From the NCBI RefSeq assembly GCF_900116225.1, contig NZ_FOZZ01000018.1, forward strand, positions 1 through 45,191: a DNA stretch of 45,191 nt, written 5' to 3'. Shown piece after piece: positions 8,769 to 18,112 of the stretch (its first letter is position 1; every line of letters starts with the position of its first letter). This stretch comes from Sphingobacterium wenxiniae. Lineage in GTDB: Bacteria > Bacteroidota > Bacteroidia > Sphingobacteriales > Sphingobacteriaceae. The notes beneath the pieces were generated by a model. That model saw only the letters and a list, made by a program, of their open reading frames with translations, was not told where the DNA came from and made no database searches. Made by a program: the position numbers and the translations under genes.

Positions 8769-9869
8769 ATGACCAACTACAGTAAATTACCAGCAATTTT
8801 GGTGCTTGAGGACGGAACAGTCTACCACGGTAAAGCAGCGGGGAAAATTGGTACGACCACAGGCGAAATCTGTTTTAATACAGGTACAACCGGTTATCAG
8901 GAAATTTTTACCGATCCATCCTATTATGGGCAGATTATGGTAACCACCAATGCGCATATAGGTAATTATGGCATCGATGAAGACGATACAGAATCGGCTC
9001 AAATTCAAATTGCAGGTTTAGTTTGCAAGAATTACAACATCAACTATAGCCGCCAGATGGCAGATAAGTCTATTCAGACTTACTTTGAAGAAGAAAACTT
9101 GGTTGGTATTTCTGATATTGATACCCGTTCATTAGTTCGTCATATCCGTGACAAAGGAGCGATGAATGCAATTATCTCTTCAGAGATTCTGGATGTAGAG
9201 GAACTTAAAGCACGTTTGGCAGAAGTCCCTTCTATGGAAGGTTTAGAACTGTCGTCGTTGGTCTCTACTAAAGAGCCTTATTTCTATGGTGATGAATCTG
9301 CTCCAACACGTATTGCTGTATTGGATTTGGGGATTAAGAAAAACATCCTGCGTAATTTCGACTCTCGTCAAGTGTATGCCAAAGTGTTCCCGGCTAAAAC
9401 CACTTTTCAGGAAATGGAATCTTGGAATCCGGATGGATATTTTATTTCCAATGGCCCTGGCGATCCGTCAGCGATGGATTACGCTATCCAGACGATTAAA
9501 GAAATTACCGAAGCGGATAAACCTATGTTCGGAATCTGCTTGGGACACCAGATGTTAGCTTTAGCGAATGGTATCCGCACGCAAAAAATGCATAATGGTC
9601 ATCGTGGAATCAACCATCCTGTGAAAAATATCATCGCGAACCGTTGTGAGATTACGTCGCAAAACCACGGATTCGGGGTTGTGGCAGAAGATGTGCAAAA
9701 TTCCGACAAAGTGGAAGTAACGCATATCAACCTCAACGATAATTCTATTGAAGGCATCCGCTTGAAGGGCAAGAAAGCCTTCTCGGTACAATATCATCCG
9801 GAGTCTTCACCAGGTCCGCATGATTCACGTTACTTGTTCGACGATTTTGTAGCGATGATAAAGGGATAA
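8769..9869 (+). CDS. carA: Carbamoyl-phosphate synthase small (glutaminase) subunit
   Basis: 366 residues from ATG 8769 (MTNYSKLPAILVLEDG), the normal N-terminus for CarA; the longer frame from 8691 runs through the terminator hairpin and is rejected. The protein hydrolyses glutamine and passes ammonia to CarB for carbamoyl phosphate, the precursor of arginine and pyrimidines. The N-terminal CarA domain is followed by a class I glutamine amidotransferase domain with nucleophile Cys257 in GICLGHQM and the His343/Glu345 pair in YHPESSPGPHD. carB is not adjacent, so the two subunits are encoded apart here unless carB lies outside the window. The structured leader and terminator upstream suggest regulation by transcription attenuation. 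Confidence 0.95.
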   Translation: MTNYSKLPAILVLEDGTVYHGKAAGKIGTTTGEICFNTGTTGYQEIFTDPSYYGQIMVTTNAHIGNYGIDEDDTESAQIQIAGLVCKNYNINYSRQMADKSIQTYFEEENLVGISDIDTRSLVRHIRDKGAMNAIISSEILDVEELKARLAEVPSMEGLELSSLVSTKEPYFYGDESAPTRIAVLDLGIKKNILRNFDSRQVYAKVFPAKTTFQEMESWNPDGYFISNGPGDPSAMDYAIQTIKEITEADKPMFGICLGHQMLALANGIRTQKMHNGHRGINHPVKNIIANRCEITSQNHGFGVVAEDVQNSDKVEVTHINLNDNSIEGIRLKGKKAFSVQYHPESSPGPHDSRYLFDDFVAMIKG

Positions 9870-9932
9870 TTTGACATTCTGTAAAGGAAATGTTATATTC
9901 GCTGTAGAGAAGGCTGGAAAACCAAATCTGTC

Positions 9933-10008
9933 TGTCATCCTGAGCCTGTCGAAGGATAAACAGACAGATACACAATACATTGTCTGTTTCGACAAGCTAA
10001 ACATGACA
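9933..10008. repeat. TGTCATCCTGAGC-type palindromic repeat
   Basis: TGTCAT...AGCcTGTCGAA at the left faces TTCGACAaGCT...ATGACA at the right, with an inner AAACAGACA/TGTCTGTTT stem. This is the familiar dispersed palindrome with GAGCCTGTCGAAGG-type words found in many Bacteroidota genomes. It lies between carA and eno, without coding potential. Confidence 0.6.
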
Positions 10009-10079
10009 ATGTATTAAACTTTTCCGACCGTCTCATTAAAATATAAAGCAATCAACATAAACATTTAAACAAGAAATAA

Positions 10080-11381
<1,302 letters not shown>

Positions 11382-11402
11382 AAATCGTGAATAGTAAAAG
11401 AG

Positions 11403-11429
11403 AAGCTGTCATACTGGACAGCTTTTTTT
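11403..11429 (+). terminator. Intrinsic terminator of eno
   Basis: AAGCTGTC, loop ATACTG, GACAGCTT, then a run of Ts (to 11429): a perfect 8-bp stem with U-tract. Confidence 0.85.
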
Positions 11430-11444
11430 ATTAGTCTCCTTAAT

Positions 11445-11616
11445 GGGCTGTCTAAAAAGCTAAACATTATCGTCATTGCGAGGCAACGAAGTCCCGCCTC
11501 AGGCGGGAATGATGTCAAAAACGCAGATTGCTTCGTCGCTGCACTTCTCCATCGCCAGAGGCGAGGCACGGCGCAATGACGCATTTTTGCGGTTTACGAA
11601 TCTTTTTAGACAACCC
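11445..11616. repeat. CATTGCGAGG-type inverted-repeat element, copy A (172 bp)
   Basis: Outer termini TGTCTAAAAAG (11449-11459) and CTTTTTAGACA (11602-11612) are perfect inverted repeats. Inside them lie CGTCATTGCGAGG near 11471 and GCGCAATGACG near 11571, also inverted, plus the CCCGCCT/AGGCGGG stem. It opens short chance frames on both strands that are not genes. Copies B (16609-16771) and C (39916-40045) share the inner words. Confidence 0.8.
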
Positions 11617-11662
11617 CAACCCATTAGTTTCCTTGATGGTTGGACAAATAGCAGACTATATA

Positions 11663-11694
11663 TCTCCTCTCCTTTGGAGAGGGGTGGGGAGAGG
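11663..11694. repeat. CTCTCC/GGAGAG short dispersed repeat
   Basis: CTCTCC, loop TTT, GGAGAG, followed by GGGTGGGGAGAGG. This pyrimidine-to-purine hairpin is typical of short dispersed repeats in Bacteroidota intergenic DNA. Only one copy is seen in this window. Confidence 0.4.
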
Positions 11695-11713
11695 ATTATA
11701 AAGTAGTCATGTT

Positions 11714-11744
11714 TTGAATATATAATAGAATTTCTGTAAGTTTG
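11714..11744 (+). promoter_or_regulatory. Promoter of ftsB/divIC
   Basis: TTG (11714-11716), 20-base spacer, TAAGTTTG (11737-11744): a full match to the Bacteroidota -33/-7 consensus. The -7 box ends 5 bases before the ATG at 11750, so the transcript should be leaderless or nearly so. Confidence 0.75.
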
Positions 11745-11749
11745 CTTAT

Positions 11750-12049
11750 ATGGACAGATTTCTTAGCCTTATTCGTAACAAATACCTTATAGCAGGCACG
11801 GCATTCGTGATATGGATGTGCTTCTTTGATCGCTATGATTTTGGGACACAGTTTGCTTATCAACAAGAGAAAGCAAAACTGGAAGGTGAGAAAATGTTCT
11901 ATACACATGAAATCGAGCGTCTTGAAAAGTCTATTAAAGACGCACAATATAATCCGAATGAAATTCAACGTATTGCCCGCGAGCATTACAAGATGAAAAA
12001 AGAAAATGAAGATATCTACGTTATTCAGGAAGTAGATACTGAAGAATAA
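11750..12049 (+). CDS. FtsB/DivIC-family septum formation initiator
   Basis: 99 residues. One N-terminal membrane segment (about 12-28, YLIAGTAFVIWMCFF) is followed by a periplasmic coiled coil (about 35-70, QQEKAKLEGEKMFYTHEIER) and a short C-terminal domain with the family motif ...AREHYKMKKENEDIYVI. FtsB/DivIC proteins join FtsL and FtsQ in the divisome and help switch on septal peptidoglycan synthesis. Length and topology are standard. The gene has its own promoter placed almost on the start codon and a strong terminator after the stop. Orthologues often sit next to eno, as here. Confidence 0.88.
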   Translation: MDRFLSLIRNKYLIAGTAFVIWMCFFDRYDFGTQFAYQQEKAKLEGEKMFYTHEIERLEKSIKDAQYNPNEIQRIAREHYKMKKENEDIYVIQEVDTEE

Positions 12050-12050
12050 A

Positions 12051-12080
12051 AAAAAGGAACATTTTAGAATGTTCCTTTTT
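12051..12080. terminator. Bidirectional terminator between ftsB/divIC and AMP nucleosidase
   Basis: GGAACATT, loop TTAG, AATGTTCC (12056-12075), flanked by A5 on the left and T7 on the right, so it works as an intrinsic terminator for both convergent genes. Confidence 0.85.
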
Positions 12081-12086
12081 TTATTT

Positions 12087-12902
12087 TTAAAATTTCAAGT
12101 GCTTCACCGTCAACCCATTATTGCTTAGTTGTTTTAAAGCATCGATACCAATTTTTAAATGCGTTTCCACATACTTGGCCGTTACGCTTAAGTCACTTTC
12201 TGCAGTTTTTACCCCCTCTGGCAACATAGGTTGATCAGACACCAATAATAGTGCTCCTGTTGAAATTTTATTGGCAAAGCCTACACTGAAAATAGTGGCC
12301 GTCTCCATATCAACTGCGATTGCACGAATGGATTTCAAGTATTTTTTAAAGGACTTATCATGTTCCCAAACGCGACGGTTGGTCGTGTAGATTGTTCCTG
12401 TCCAATAGTCGCGCTCATAGTCCCGTATGGTGGTGGATATTGCCTTTTGCAAGGCAAAGGCAGGAAGAGATGGGACTTCAGGCGGGAAGTAATCATTGGA
12501 TGTTCCTTCCCCACGTATAGCAGCAATAGGGAGGATGAGTTCGCCTACAGGAATCTTCTTTTTTAGTCCCCCGGTTTTTCCTAAGAAAAGCACAGCTTTT
12601 GGACTGATGGCGCAGAGTAGATCCATGATAGTTGCAGCCATAGGGCTCCCTATCCCGAAATTGATAATAGTGATGCCTCCTGCTGAACAGGCTTGCATGG
12701 CTTTGCCCTCACCATATATTGGTGCATTGTTATGCATTTCGGAAAACATAGTCACATACTTGGAAAAATTGGTCAATAAAATATAGGGTTGAAACTCTTC
12801 AAGCGGACAGCCTGTATAGCGGGGCAACCAGTTATTGACAATATCTGATTTTGTTTTTAATCCTGGAGTAATGGGAGACTCTACTGTTTTCTTTTTGTTC
12901 AT
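12087..12902 (-). CDS. amn: AMP nucleosidase
   Basis: 271 residues. It belongs to the PNP/UDP phosphorylase superfamily and resembles the short AMP nucleosidases of Bacteroidota, which hydrolyse AMP to adenine and ribose 5-phosphate and so control adenylate levels. Supporting motifs are FGIGSPMAATIMDLL and LFLGKTGGL (phosphate and nucleoside pocket), the RGEGTSNDYFPPEVPS segment typical of this branch, and AVDMETATIFSVGF, with the conserved glutamate that binds the ribose. It lacks the extra N-terminal domain of the E. coli enzyme. It is convergent with ftsB/divIC and shares its terminator. A purine nucleoside phosphorylase activity is the main alternative. Confidence 0.88.
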   Translation of the reverse strand: MNKKKTVESPITPGLKTKSDIVNNWLPRYTGCPLEEFQPYILLTNFSKYVTMFSEMHNNAPIYGEGKAMQACSAGGITIINFGIGSPMAATIMDLLCAISPKAVLFLGKTGGLKKKIPVGELILPIAAIRGEGTSNDYFPPEVPSLPAFALQKAISTTIRDYERDYWTGTIYTTNRRVWEHDKSFKKYLKSIRAIAVDMETATIFSVGFANKISTGALLLVSDQPMLPEGVKTAESDLSVTAKYVETHLKIGIDALKQLSNNGLTVKHLKF

Positions 12903-13013
12903 ATAAAGTTTGTTTTGTTTAAAGTTTACGGGGTTTGTTTAAGGTGTAAAATTTGCAAAGCGTCCAGCTAATCCTTAAACTTTGACCCTGATATTCTTAA
13001 TCCCAATATAACA

Positions 13014-13045
13014 AAAAATCCCTCAAAAAGGTTTGAGGGATTTTT
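13014..13045 (-). terminator. Intrinsic terminator of clpX
   Basis: AAAAATCCCTCAAA, loop AAGG, TTTGAGGGATTTTT: a perfect 14-bp stem directly after the clpX stop, with a U-tract when read on the minus strand. Confidence 0.85.
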
Positions 13046-13046
13046 A

Positions 13047-14297
13047 TTAAGCGACTTTCATCTTCTTGAGGTCAGACTTTGCAAACTTCTGTTTGGCATA
13101 TTCTAACGTGATGCGTAGCTCTTTCTGCCCTGTTTGATCTTTGACCGTGGGGGTTTCAAACATAGCGTCCAGCATAATGGCTTCACAGATGCTACGGAGG
13201 CCACGGGCGCCCAGTTTAAATTCCCAAGCTTTGTCCACGATAAATTGGTATACTTCTTCGTCGAACTTCAGTTCGATGTCCTCATATTCGAACAGTTTAA
13301 TATACTGCTTTATCAAAGCATTCTTCGGCTCTGTCAAGATGTTGAGCAAGGTCTCCTTATCCAATGGATTCAGATAGCTCAACACTGGTAAGCGACCGAT
13401 CAACTCAGGAATAAGACCGAAGTTTTTCAAATCTTGTGGAGTGATATATTTGTAGAGATTGTTCATGTCTACACCTTCGTCCTCCTCTTTCATCTTATAG
13501 CCTACTGTTTGTGTACGTAAGCGGTTGGCGATTCTCTTTTGGATACCATCGAAAGCGCCTCCACAGATGAATAAAATGTTGTTGGTATTAACCACAATCA
13601 TTTTTTGATCGGGATGTTTACGTCCGCCCTGTGGTGGTACATTTACATTTGTTCCTTCTAGAATTTTCAATAAAGCCTGTTGTACACCTTCACCGGATAC
13701 ATCACGGGTGATGGAAGGATTATCACTTTTGCGGGCAATCTTATCAATCTCATCGATATAGATAATTCCACGCTCCGCTGCAGCAACATCATAATCTGCA
13801 GCTTGCAACAGACGGGTGAGAATACTTTCTACGTCTTCACCGACATAACCGGCCTCGGTCAATACCGTAGCATCGACGATGGAAAAAGGTACATTTAGGA
13901 TTTTTGCTACAGTTTTTGCCAATAGGGTCTTACCTGTACCTGTTTCTCCAACAATGATAAGGTTGGATTTCTCCAGCTCAATCTCGTCCTTTTCGACCTT
14001 TTGGTTCAATCGTTTGTAATGGTTATATACCGCTACAGAAATTACTTTTTTAGCTTCGTCCTGACCGATGACGTATTGGTCAAGATGTTGCTTGATTTCC
14101 ATTGGGCGGATCAACTTCAGCGCAGTTTGCAAAGATTTACTTTTGCGCTGCTTTAACTCTTCAGCAAGGATCTCTCCTGCTTGAGTGACACAACGATCGC
14201 AGATGTGAGCACCATCGCCTGCAATAAGCATCTGTGCATCGCTTTTACCGATACCACAGAACGAGCAACGGACGTCTCTGTTGTTTGTTTTACTCAT
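13047..14297 (-). CDS. clpX: ATP-dependent Clp protease unfoldase ClpX
   Basis: 416 residues. The N-terminal zinc finger has Cys11, Cys14, Cys33 and Cys36. The AAA+ module has Walker A GETGTGKT (about 116-123), Walker B IIYIDEID (about 178-185), a GYVGEDVE pore loop and sensor regions. The [16 protein letters not shown] segment carries the IGF-type ClpP-contact region in a variant form. ClpX unfolds tagged substrates and feeds them to ClpP. The start is 4 bases after the clpP stop, so the two genes form one transcript. The terminator lies at its 3' end. Confidence 0.98.
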   Translation of the reverse strand: MSKTNNRDVRCSFCGIGKSDAQMLIAGDGAHICDRCVTQAGEILAEELKQRKSKSLQTALKLIRPMEIKQHLDQYVIGQDEAKKVISVAVYNHYKRLNQKVEKDEIELEKSNLIIVGETGTGKTLLAKTVAKILNVPFSIVDATVLTEAGYVGEDVESILTRLLQAADYDVAAAERGIIYIDEIDKIARKSDNPSITRDVSGEGVQQALLKILEGTNVNVPPQGGRKHPDQKMIVVNTNNILFICGGAFDGIQKRIANRLRTQTVGYKMKEEDEGVDMNNLYKYITPQDLKNFGLIPELIGRLPVLSYLNPLDKETLLNILTEPKNALIKQYIKLFEYEDIELKFDEEVYQFIVDKAWEFKLGARGLRSICEAIMLDAMFETPTVKDQTGQKELRITLEYAKQKFAKSDLKKMKVA

Positions 14298-14301
14298 TTT
14301 A

Positions 14302-15000
14302 TTATTTTACCTCTTTTTTTGGTAATAGAACTTCATCTATCATACCAAACTCTTTTGCTTCTACAGCCTTCATCCAATAGTCACGATCTGAAGATTTTTC
14401 AACCCATTCGTAAGATTGACCAGAGTGCTCAGAAATTATCGTATACAATTCTTCTTTTAGTTTCATCATCTCGCGAAGGTTGATTTCCATGTCCGCAGCA
14501 ACCCCTTGAGCACCGCCAGACGGTTGGTGAATCATAACACGAGAGTGTCTTAATGCAGCTCTCTTGCCTTTTGCACCAGCAACTAACAATACTGCTCCCA
14601 TTGAAGCGGCAATTCCTGTACAGATAGTAGCTACATCTGGCGTAATATACTGCATGGTATCGTATATACCTAAACCGGCATATACACTACCGCCTGGAGA
14701 GTTGATATAAATCTGGATGTCACGCTGTGCATCGGTTGATTGCAAGAAAAGCAATTGTGCTTGTATAATATTTGCCACCTGATCATTGATACCATCGCCC
14801 AAAAAGATGATGCGGTCCATCATCAAACGGGAAAATACATCCATCTGCGCAACGTTCAACTGACGCTCTTCAATGATGTAAGGCGTTAGGTTAGTCGGCA
14901 TGTTTTGCTGAACACGAGAGATAAAACCATCCACATGTTGGCTGCCGATACGGTGATGCTTAATAGCGTATTTTCTGAATTCTTCTTTATCTATGTTCAT
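14302..15000 (-). CDS. clpP: ATP-dependent Clp protease proteolytic subunit ClpP
   Basis: 232 residues; slightly longer than E. coli ClpP through about 35 extra N-terminal residues. The catalytic triad is Ser133 ([11 protein letters not shown]), His158 ([11 protein letters not shown]) and Asp207 (SSDRDYWM), with spacing identical to the E. coli enzyme. Family motifs [11 protein letters not shown] and [18 protein letters not shown] are intact. It forms the proteolytic chamber used by ClpX (next gene) and probably by ClpC at 32.8-35.3 kb. The ATG is followed by [15 protein letters not shown]; a shorter internal start is possible but not needed. Confidence 0.98.
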   Translation of the reverse strand: MNIDKEEFRKYAIKHHRIGSQHVDGFISRVQQNMPTNLTPYIIEERQLNVAQMDVFSRLMMDRIIFLGDGINDQVANIIQAQLLFLQSTDAQRDIQIYINSPGGSVYAGLGIYDTMQYITPDVATICTGIAASMGAVLLVAGAKGKRAALRHSRVMIHQPSGGAQGVAADMEINLREMMKLKEELYTIISEHSGQSYEWVEKSSDRDYWMKAVEAKEFGMIDEVLLPKKEVK

Positions 15001-15047
15001 GTTATTTAATTTTCTAAGTAACGAATATAAAATTATAATTTTATATA

Positions 15048-15509
15048 TTAAATATCCGATTGGTAAATCGGTAAATCTGCCAAAAAATCAAACGAACCTT
15101 TGACAAAGTCAATCTTACAATAATAGTGCTGAATTCCATTACTGACTAAAAGTAACGGAATTTTGTGGATAGAATTGTAATTGGCAATCTGTCGGAACGT
15201 ATTTTCGGTAATTTTGACAGCCGGTGCTTTGAACTCTGCCAAAAGGACTTTGTTTCCTGCGTTGTCGTAAATCAGTAAATCGCTACGTTTCTGAAGTTCG
15301 TTGAGTTTGAGTCCACCTTCAGTCTTCATTAATGATTTTGGATATTTTTTGTGCGTATGTAGATAATGTATCCAATGTTGTCGAACCCATTCTTCCGGTG
15401 TGAGAACCAAGTTTTTCTTCCGCAACTCATCAAAGATAAAAAGCTTATCCTGTTTCTGCGTAATCTTGGAAGGGTAGGGTGGTAAATTTAACGGAATTGG
15501 GTCAAACAT
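15048..15509 (-). CDS. HsdR N-terminal-like (PD-(D/E)xK nuclease fold) protein
   Basis: 153 residues. The protein matches the N-terminal nuclease domain seen in type I restriction subunit HsdR (HSDR_N_2 type). The motif QKRSDLLIYDNAGNKVLLAE ends in EFKAP, giving the Asp and E-x-K residues of a PD-(D/E)xK active site (near residues 94 and 108-110). It lacks the helicase and the HsdM/HsdS partners, and no restriction genes are nearby. It is divergent from holA. A stand-alone nuclease role in DNA repair or defence is inference; similar proteins are widespread in Bacteroidota. A -7 box TACCTTTG ends three bases before the ATG. Confidence 0.8.
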   Translation of the reverse strand: MFDPIPLNLPPYPSKITQKQDKLFIFDELRKKNLVLTPEEWVRQHWIHYLHTHKKYPKSLMKTEGGLKLNELQKRSDLLIYDNAGNKVLLAEFKAPAVKITENTFRQIANYNSIHKIPLLLVSNGIQHYYCKIDFVKGSFDFLADLPIYQSDI

Positions 15510-15512
15510 TTA

Positions 15513-15520
15513 CAAAGGTA
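15513..15520 (-). promoter_or_regulatory. -7 box of the HsdR-N-like gene
   Basis: On the minus strand TACCTTTG exactly matches TAnnTTTG and is followed by TAA and the ATG, implying a leaderless transcript. No consensus -33 TTG is found 19-20 bases upstream; the palindrome at 15525-15572 occupies that place. Confidence 0.55.
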
Positions 15521-15524
15521 GGAA

Positions 15525-15572
15525 TTTTTTCTGATTTGGGTGGGGTATAGACCTCACCCAAATCAGAAAAAA
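15525..15572. promoter_or_regulatory. 48-bp near-perfect palindrome in the divergent HsdR-N/holA promoter region
   Basis: Arms 15525-15541 (T6 then CTGATTTGGGT) and 15556-15572 (ACCCAAATCAG then A6) are perfectly complementary over 17 bp. They continue inward for five more pairs, one of them G-T, to a 4-base ATAG loop. The T-run is upstream and the A-run downstream, the reverse of an intrinsic terminator. Position between two divergent starts fits a shared operator or a cruciform. Confidence 0.65.
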
Positions 15573-15589
15573 TCGTAATTTAGCCGTGT

Positions 15590-16600
15590 ATGAATGTCAA
15601 CGCTATTTTAGCCGATATTAAAAAACGGAAGTTCAGCCCTGTTTACCTCTTACACGGTGAAGAACCGTATTATATAGATCTTGTCAGCGATGCTTTGGAA
15701 CACAAGGTTTTGGATGATTCGCAGAAAGGTTTCGATCAAACTGTTCTATACGGTAAGGATACTAATATTGTAAATGTGGTGAATGCGGCGAAGCGCTATC
15801 CGATGATGAGCGATTATCAGGTCATCCTGATCAAGGAAGCACAGGATCTGAAATGGAAAACAGAAGAAGATGTGCTGCTGAAATATGTAGAAAATTTGAC
15901 GCCAACTACCATTCTGGTACTGGCGTATAAACATGCAAAGTTTGATAAACGTAAAAAGTTATATAAAGCTATTGAAAAAGTAGGCCATGTAGTGGAGTCG
16001 GCTAAGCTTTATGACAATAAGGTCGGCGAGTGGATAATGGATCAATTTCGTGATGCTGGACGGACCATTCATCCACAGGCAGCGGCGATGATGGCCGATT
16101 ATCTAGGGACAAATCTGTCTAAAGTAGCGAATGAAATCGACAAGCTGTTGTTGAATGTTCCTCAAGAACAGGAAATCTTACCGCAACATATTGAACAGAA
16201 TATAGGTATTAGCAAAGACTATAATGTGTTCGAATTGCAATCCGCTTTAGCAAAGCGTCATGCCGTGAAAGCAGTGCAGATTGTGGATTATTTTGCTGCT
16301 AATCCAAAGTCTAATCCTATGCCGTTGGTGATGGGGAATCTGGCAACCTATTTCACTAAGGTGCTGAAATATCATTATCTACCCGATAAGTCGTCGCAAG
16401 TGGCTTCGAAACAACTAGGCGTGCATGCCTTTTTTGTGAAGGAATACGAGCTTGCTGCACGCAATTTTAACCGACGAAAGACCTTCGATATTATTCGGCT
16501 TTTGAGCGAGTATGATATGAAAAGCAAAGGGATGGATATAGGACCGTTTACCGACCAAAGTGAAATCTTGCGTGAGCTGGTGTTTAAGATTTTGAATTAA
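15590..16600 (+). CDS. holA: DNA polymerase III delta subunit
   Basis: 336 residues, normal length. The start MNVNAILADIKKRKFSPVYL leads into the family motif LHGEEPYYID, followed by RYPMMSDYQVILIKEAQDLK and a C-terminal helical collar domain (SNPMPLVMGNLATYFTKVLK). HolA is the wrench of the clamp loader that opens the beta sliding clamp. The AAA-like N-domain lacks a functional Walker A, as in other HolA proteins. An imperfect -7 box TAATTTAG (15576-15583) lies 6 bases before the ATG, so translation may be leaderless. A dispersed inverted-repeat element begins 8 bases after the stop. Confidence 0.93.
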   Translation: MNVNAILADIKKRKFSPVYLLHGEEPYYIDLVSDALEHKVLDDSQKGFDQTVLYGKDTNIVNVVNAAKRYPMMSDYQVILIKEAQDLKWKTEEDVLLKYVENLTPTTILVLAYKHAKFDKRKKLYKAIEKVGHVVESAKLYDNKVGEWIMDQFRDAGRTIHPQAAAMMADYLGTNLSKVANEIDKLLLNVPQEQEILPQHIEQNIGISKDYNVFELQSALAKRHAVKAVQIVDYFAANPKSNPMPLVMGNLATYFTKVLKYHYLPDKSSQVASKQLGVHAFFVKEYELAARNFNRRKTFDIIRLLSEYDMKSKGMDIGPFTDQSEILRELVFKILN

Positions 16601-16608
16601 CAGGGGGC

Positions 16609-16771
16609 TGTCTAAAAAGCTAGGCATCATCGTCATTGCGAGGTAACGAAGTCCCGCCTGAGGCGGGAATGATGTCAAAAACGCAGATTGGTTTCCTTCG
16701 GAGCTGCTTCGCGGTCGTCGCTGCGCTTCTCGCAATGACGCGTTTTTAAGTTTCGAGAACCTTTTTAGACA
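16609..16771. repeat. CATTGCGAGG-type inverted-repeat element, copy B (163 bp)
   Basis: Outer termini TGTCTAAAAAG (16609-16619) and CTTTTTAGACA (16761-16771) are perfect inverted repeats and identical to copy A. Inner words GTCATTGCGAGG and CGCAATGACG are also shared. The central part diverges from copy A (GGTTTCCTTCGGAGC insertion). Confidence 0.8.
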
Positions 16772-16777
16772 CTCTCT

Positions 16778-16832
16778 TGTTGTTTAACTGTTTAATCGAT
16801 TAACCAATTAATCAGTTAAACAATTTAACCTT
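16778..16832. terminator. TTAA-word hairpin between holA and the AI-2E permease
   Basis: TTGTTTAACTG (16780-16790) is complementary to CAGTTAAACAA (16813-16823); the loop contains the self-complementary TTAATCGATTAA (16792-16803). It lies between convergent genes and could end both transcripts, although it is built from the TTAA words of the intergenic repeats. Confidence 0.45.
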
Positions 16833-16841
16833 CTAACCGTT

Positions 16842-18080
16842 CTAATCCTCTTTCTCCGGTAATTCCTCCGATTGGTTGATTTCCTTGTATTCTATCTCGG
16901 TTGTATTGGGTATACTGTCGGTATCAACATGTACATCTACCTCAATAGAGCTTGTGTTTTTCGGCTTGCGTACGACTCCCCACTTCATGAGCAACTCTTG
17001 CGTGGAATTTCTTTTCAAGTGTTCTTTTTCTGGCTCACCGATAAGAAAACCGAAGGCTTCCATGGAAGGGATAGCATCGAATATAACTTTGATGGTAGCA
17101 GTGAGGGGTAAAGCCAAAATCAATCCCGCTAATCCAAACAGCATACCACCTAATAGAATGGCAATAATAGCCATCAGTGGATTAATGCTCACTTTGCTTC
17201 CAACAATATTCGGTGTAATGATATTACCTTCTAAGAACTGTACAACTTGAAACCAAGCGATTACTCCAATGGCATACCACGCGCTATCTTTGACGGCTAG
17301 TGCAAAAAGAGCCGGCAAAATGGAACCAATGGCGATTCCGATATAAGGCAACAGCATCAGGAGAGAAGCCAATGTGCCGAAAAACCAAGCATAGTCTATG
17401 CCCATTGCAATCAACCCAATCGTGTTCAACACAGCTACAATCCCCATTACAGTAATCAATCCGACCAAATAGCTTTGAACAACCTCATAAATTTTATTCA
17501 AAGTTTGATTTACTTTGCGTTTGGGAGCATCTTTAAAAGCTTTAAAGAAAAATTCCCGAAAAAAATCCCTGTAATACAGTAAGAAGAAGCTGAAAAGTGG
17601 AACTAGCACGGCTCCCGCAACAATGTTTCCGATAGAGCCGAATGTAGCACCTATCATGCTTCCGGCATTGGAAAGAAGTTTGTTACCTTCTTCTTTAGCC
17701 CGATCGACCATTTCATTGCGCTCTACTCCAAAGGTAGCTTCTGCCCAATCTTGTACTCTGTCGAACACCGAGAGTACCTTCTCGGTAATAGATGTTGCAT
17801 TCTTTCCGATGATGATACTTTGGTGGACAATAAACCACCCAACTAAGGAAATAATGGCTATAGCCACAATAACAGCCATGATAGCTGCAAAAGCCTTTCC
17901 CAAGCGAAGCTTTTCCAGAAGACGTGCTAACGGGAAGAGGGAAATGGAAATCAAAATAGAAAATAGCAAAGGAAGTAACACACTTTGTGATACATACATC
18001 AATGCAAGAATAAGCGTTAGGGCAAATAAACTGGATGCCAGGCTTAGCGAATAAGGGTATTTTTTTGGTGTATTTTCCAT
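16842..18080 (-). CDS. AI-2E (TqsA/PerM) family transporter
   Basis: 412 residues with about seven to eight membrane segments: paired helices at about 14-60, a helix near 63-85, a long soluble insert about 90-150, then helices from about 155 to 345. Family features include the GGMLFGLAGLILALPLTATIK stretch near residues 313-333. Family members move small molecules or ions; TqsA exports the AI-2 signal, other members act as sodium/proton antiporters, so the substrate here is unknown. The C-terminal 60 residues are charged and cytoplasmic. It lies 32 bases downstream of the MFS gene on the same strand and may share its transcript. Confidence 0.88.
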   Translation of the reverse strand: MENTPKKYPYSLSLASSLFALTLILALMYVSQSVLLPLLFSILISISLFPLARLLEKLRLGKAFAAIMAVIVAIAIISLVGWFIVHQSIIIGKNATSITEKVLSVFDRVQDWAEATFGVERNEMVDRAKEEGNKLLSNAGSMIGATFGSIGNIVAGAVLVPLFSFFLLYYRDFFREFFFKAFKDAPKRKVNQTLNKIYEVVQSYLVGLITVMGIVAVLNTIGLIAMGIDYAWFFGTLASLLMLLPYIGIAIGSILPALFALAVKDSAWYAIGVIAWFQVVQFLEGNIITPNIVGSKVSINPLMAIIAILLGGMLFGLAGLILALPLTATIKVIFDAIPSMEAFGFLIGEPEKEHLKRNSTQELLMKWGVVRKPKNTSSIEVDVHVDTDSIPNTTEIEYKEINQSEELPEKED

Positions 18081-18112
18081 AATCTCTATGTTGAAATCAA
18101 GGTAATAAACAG

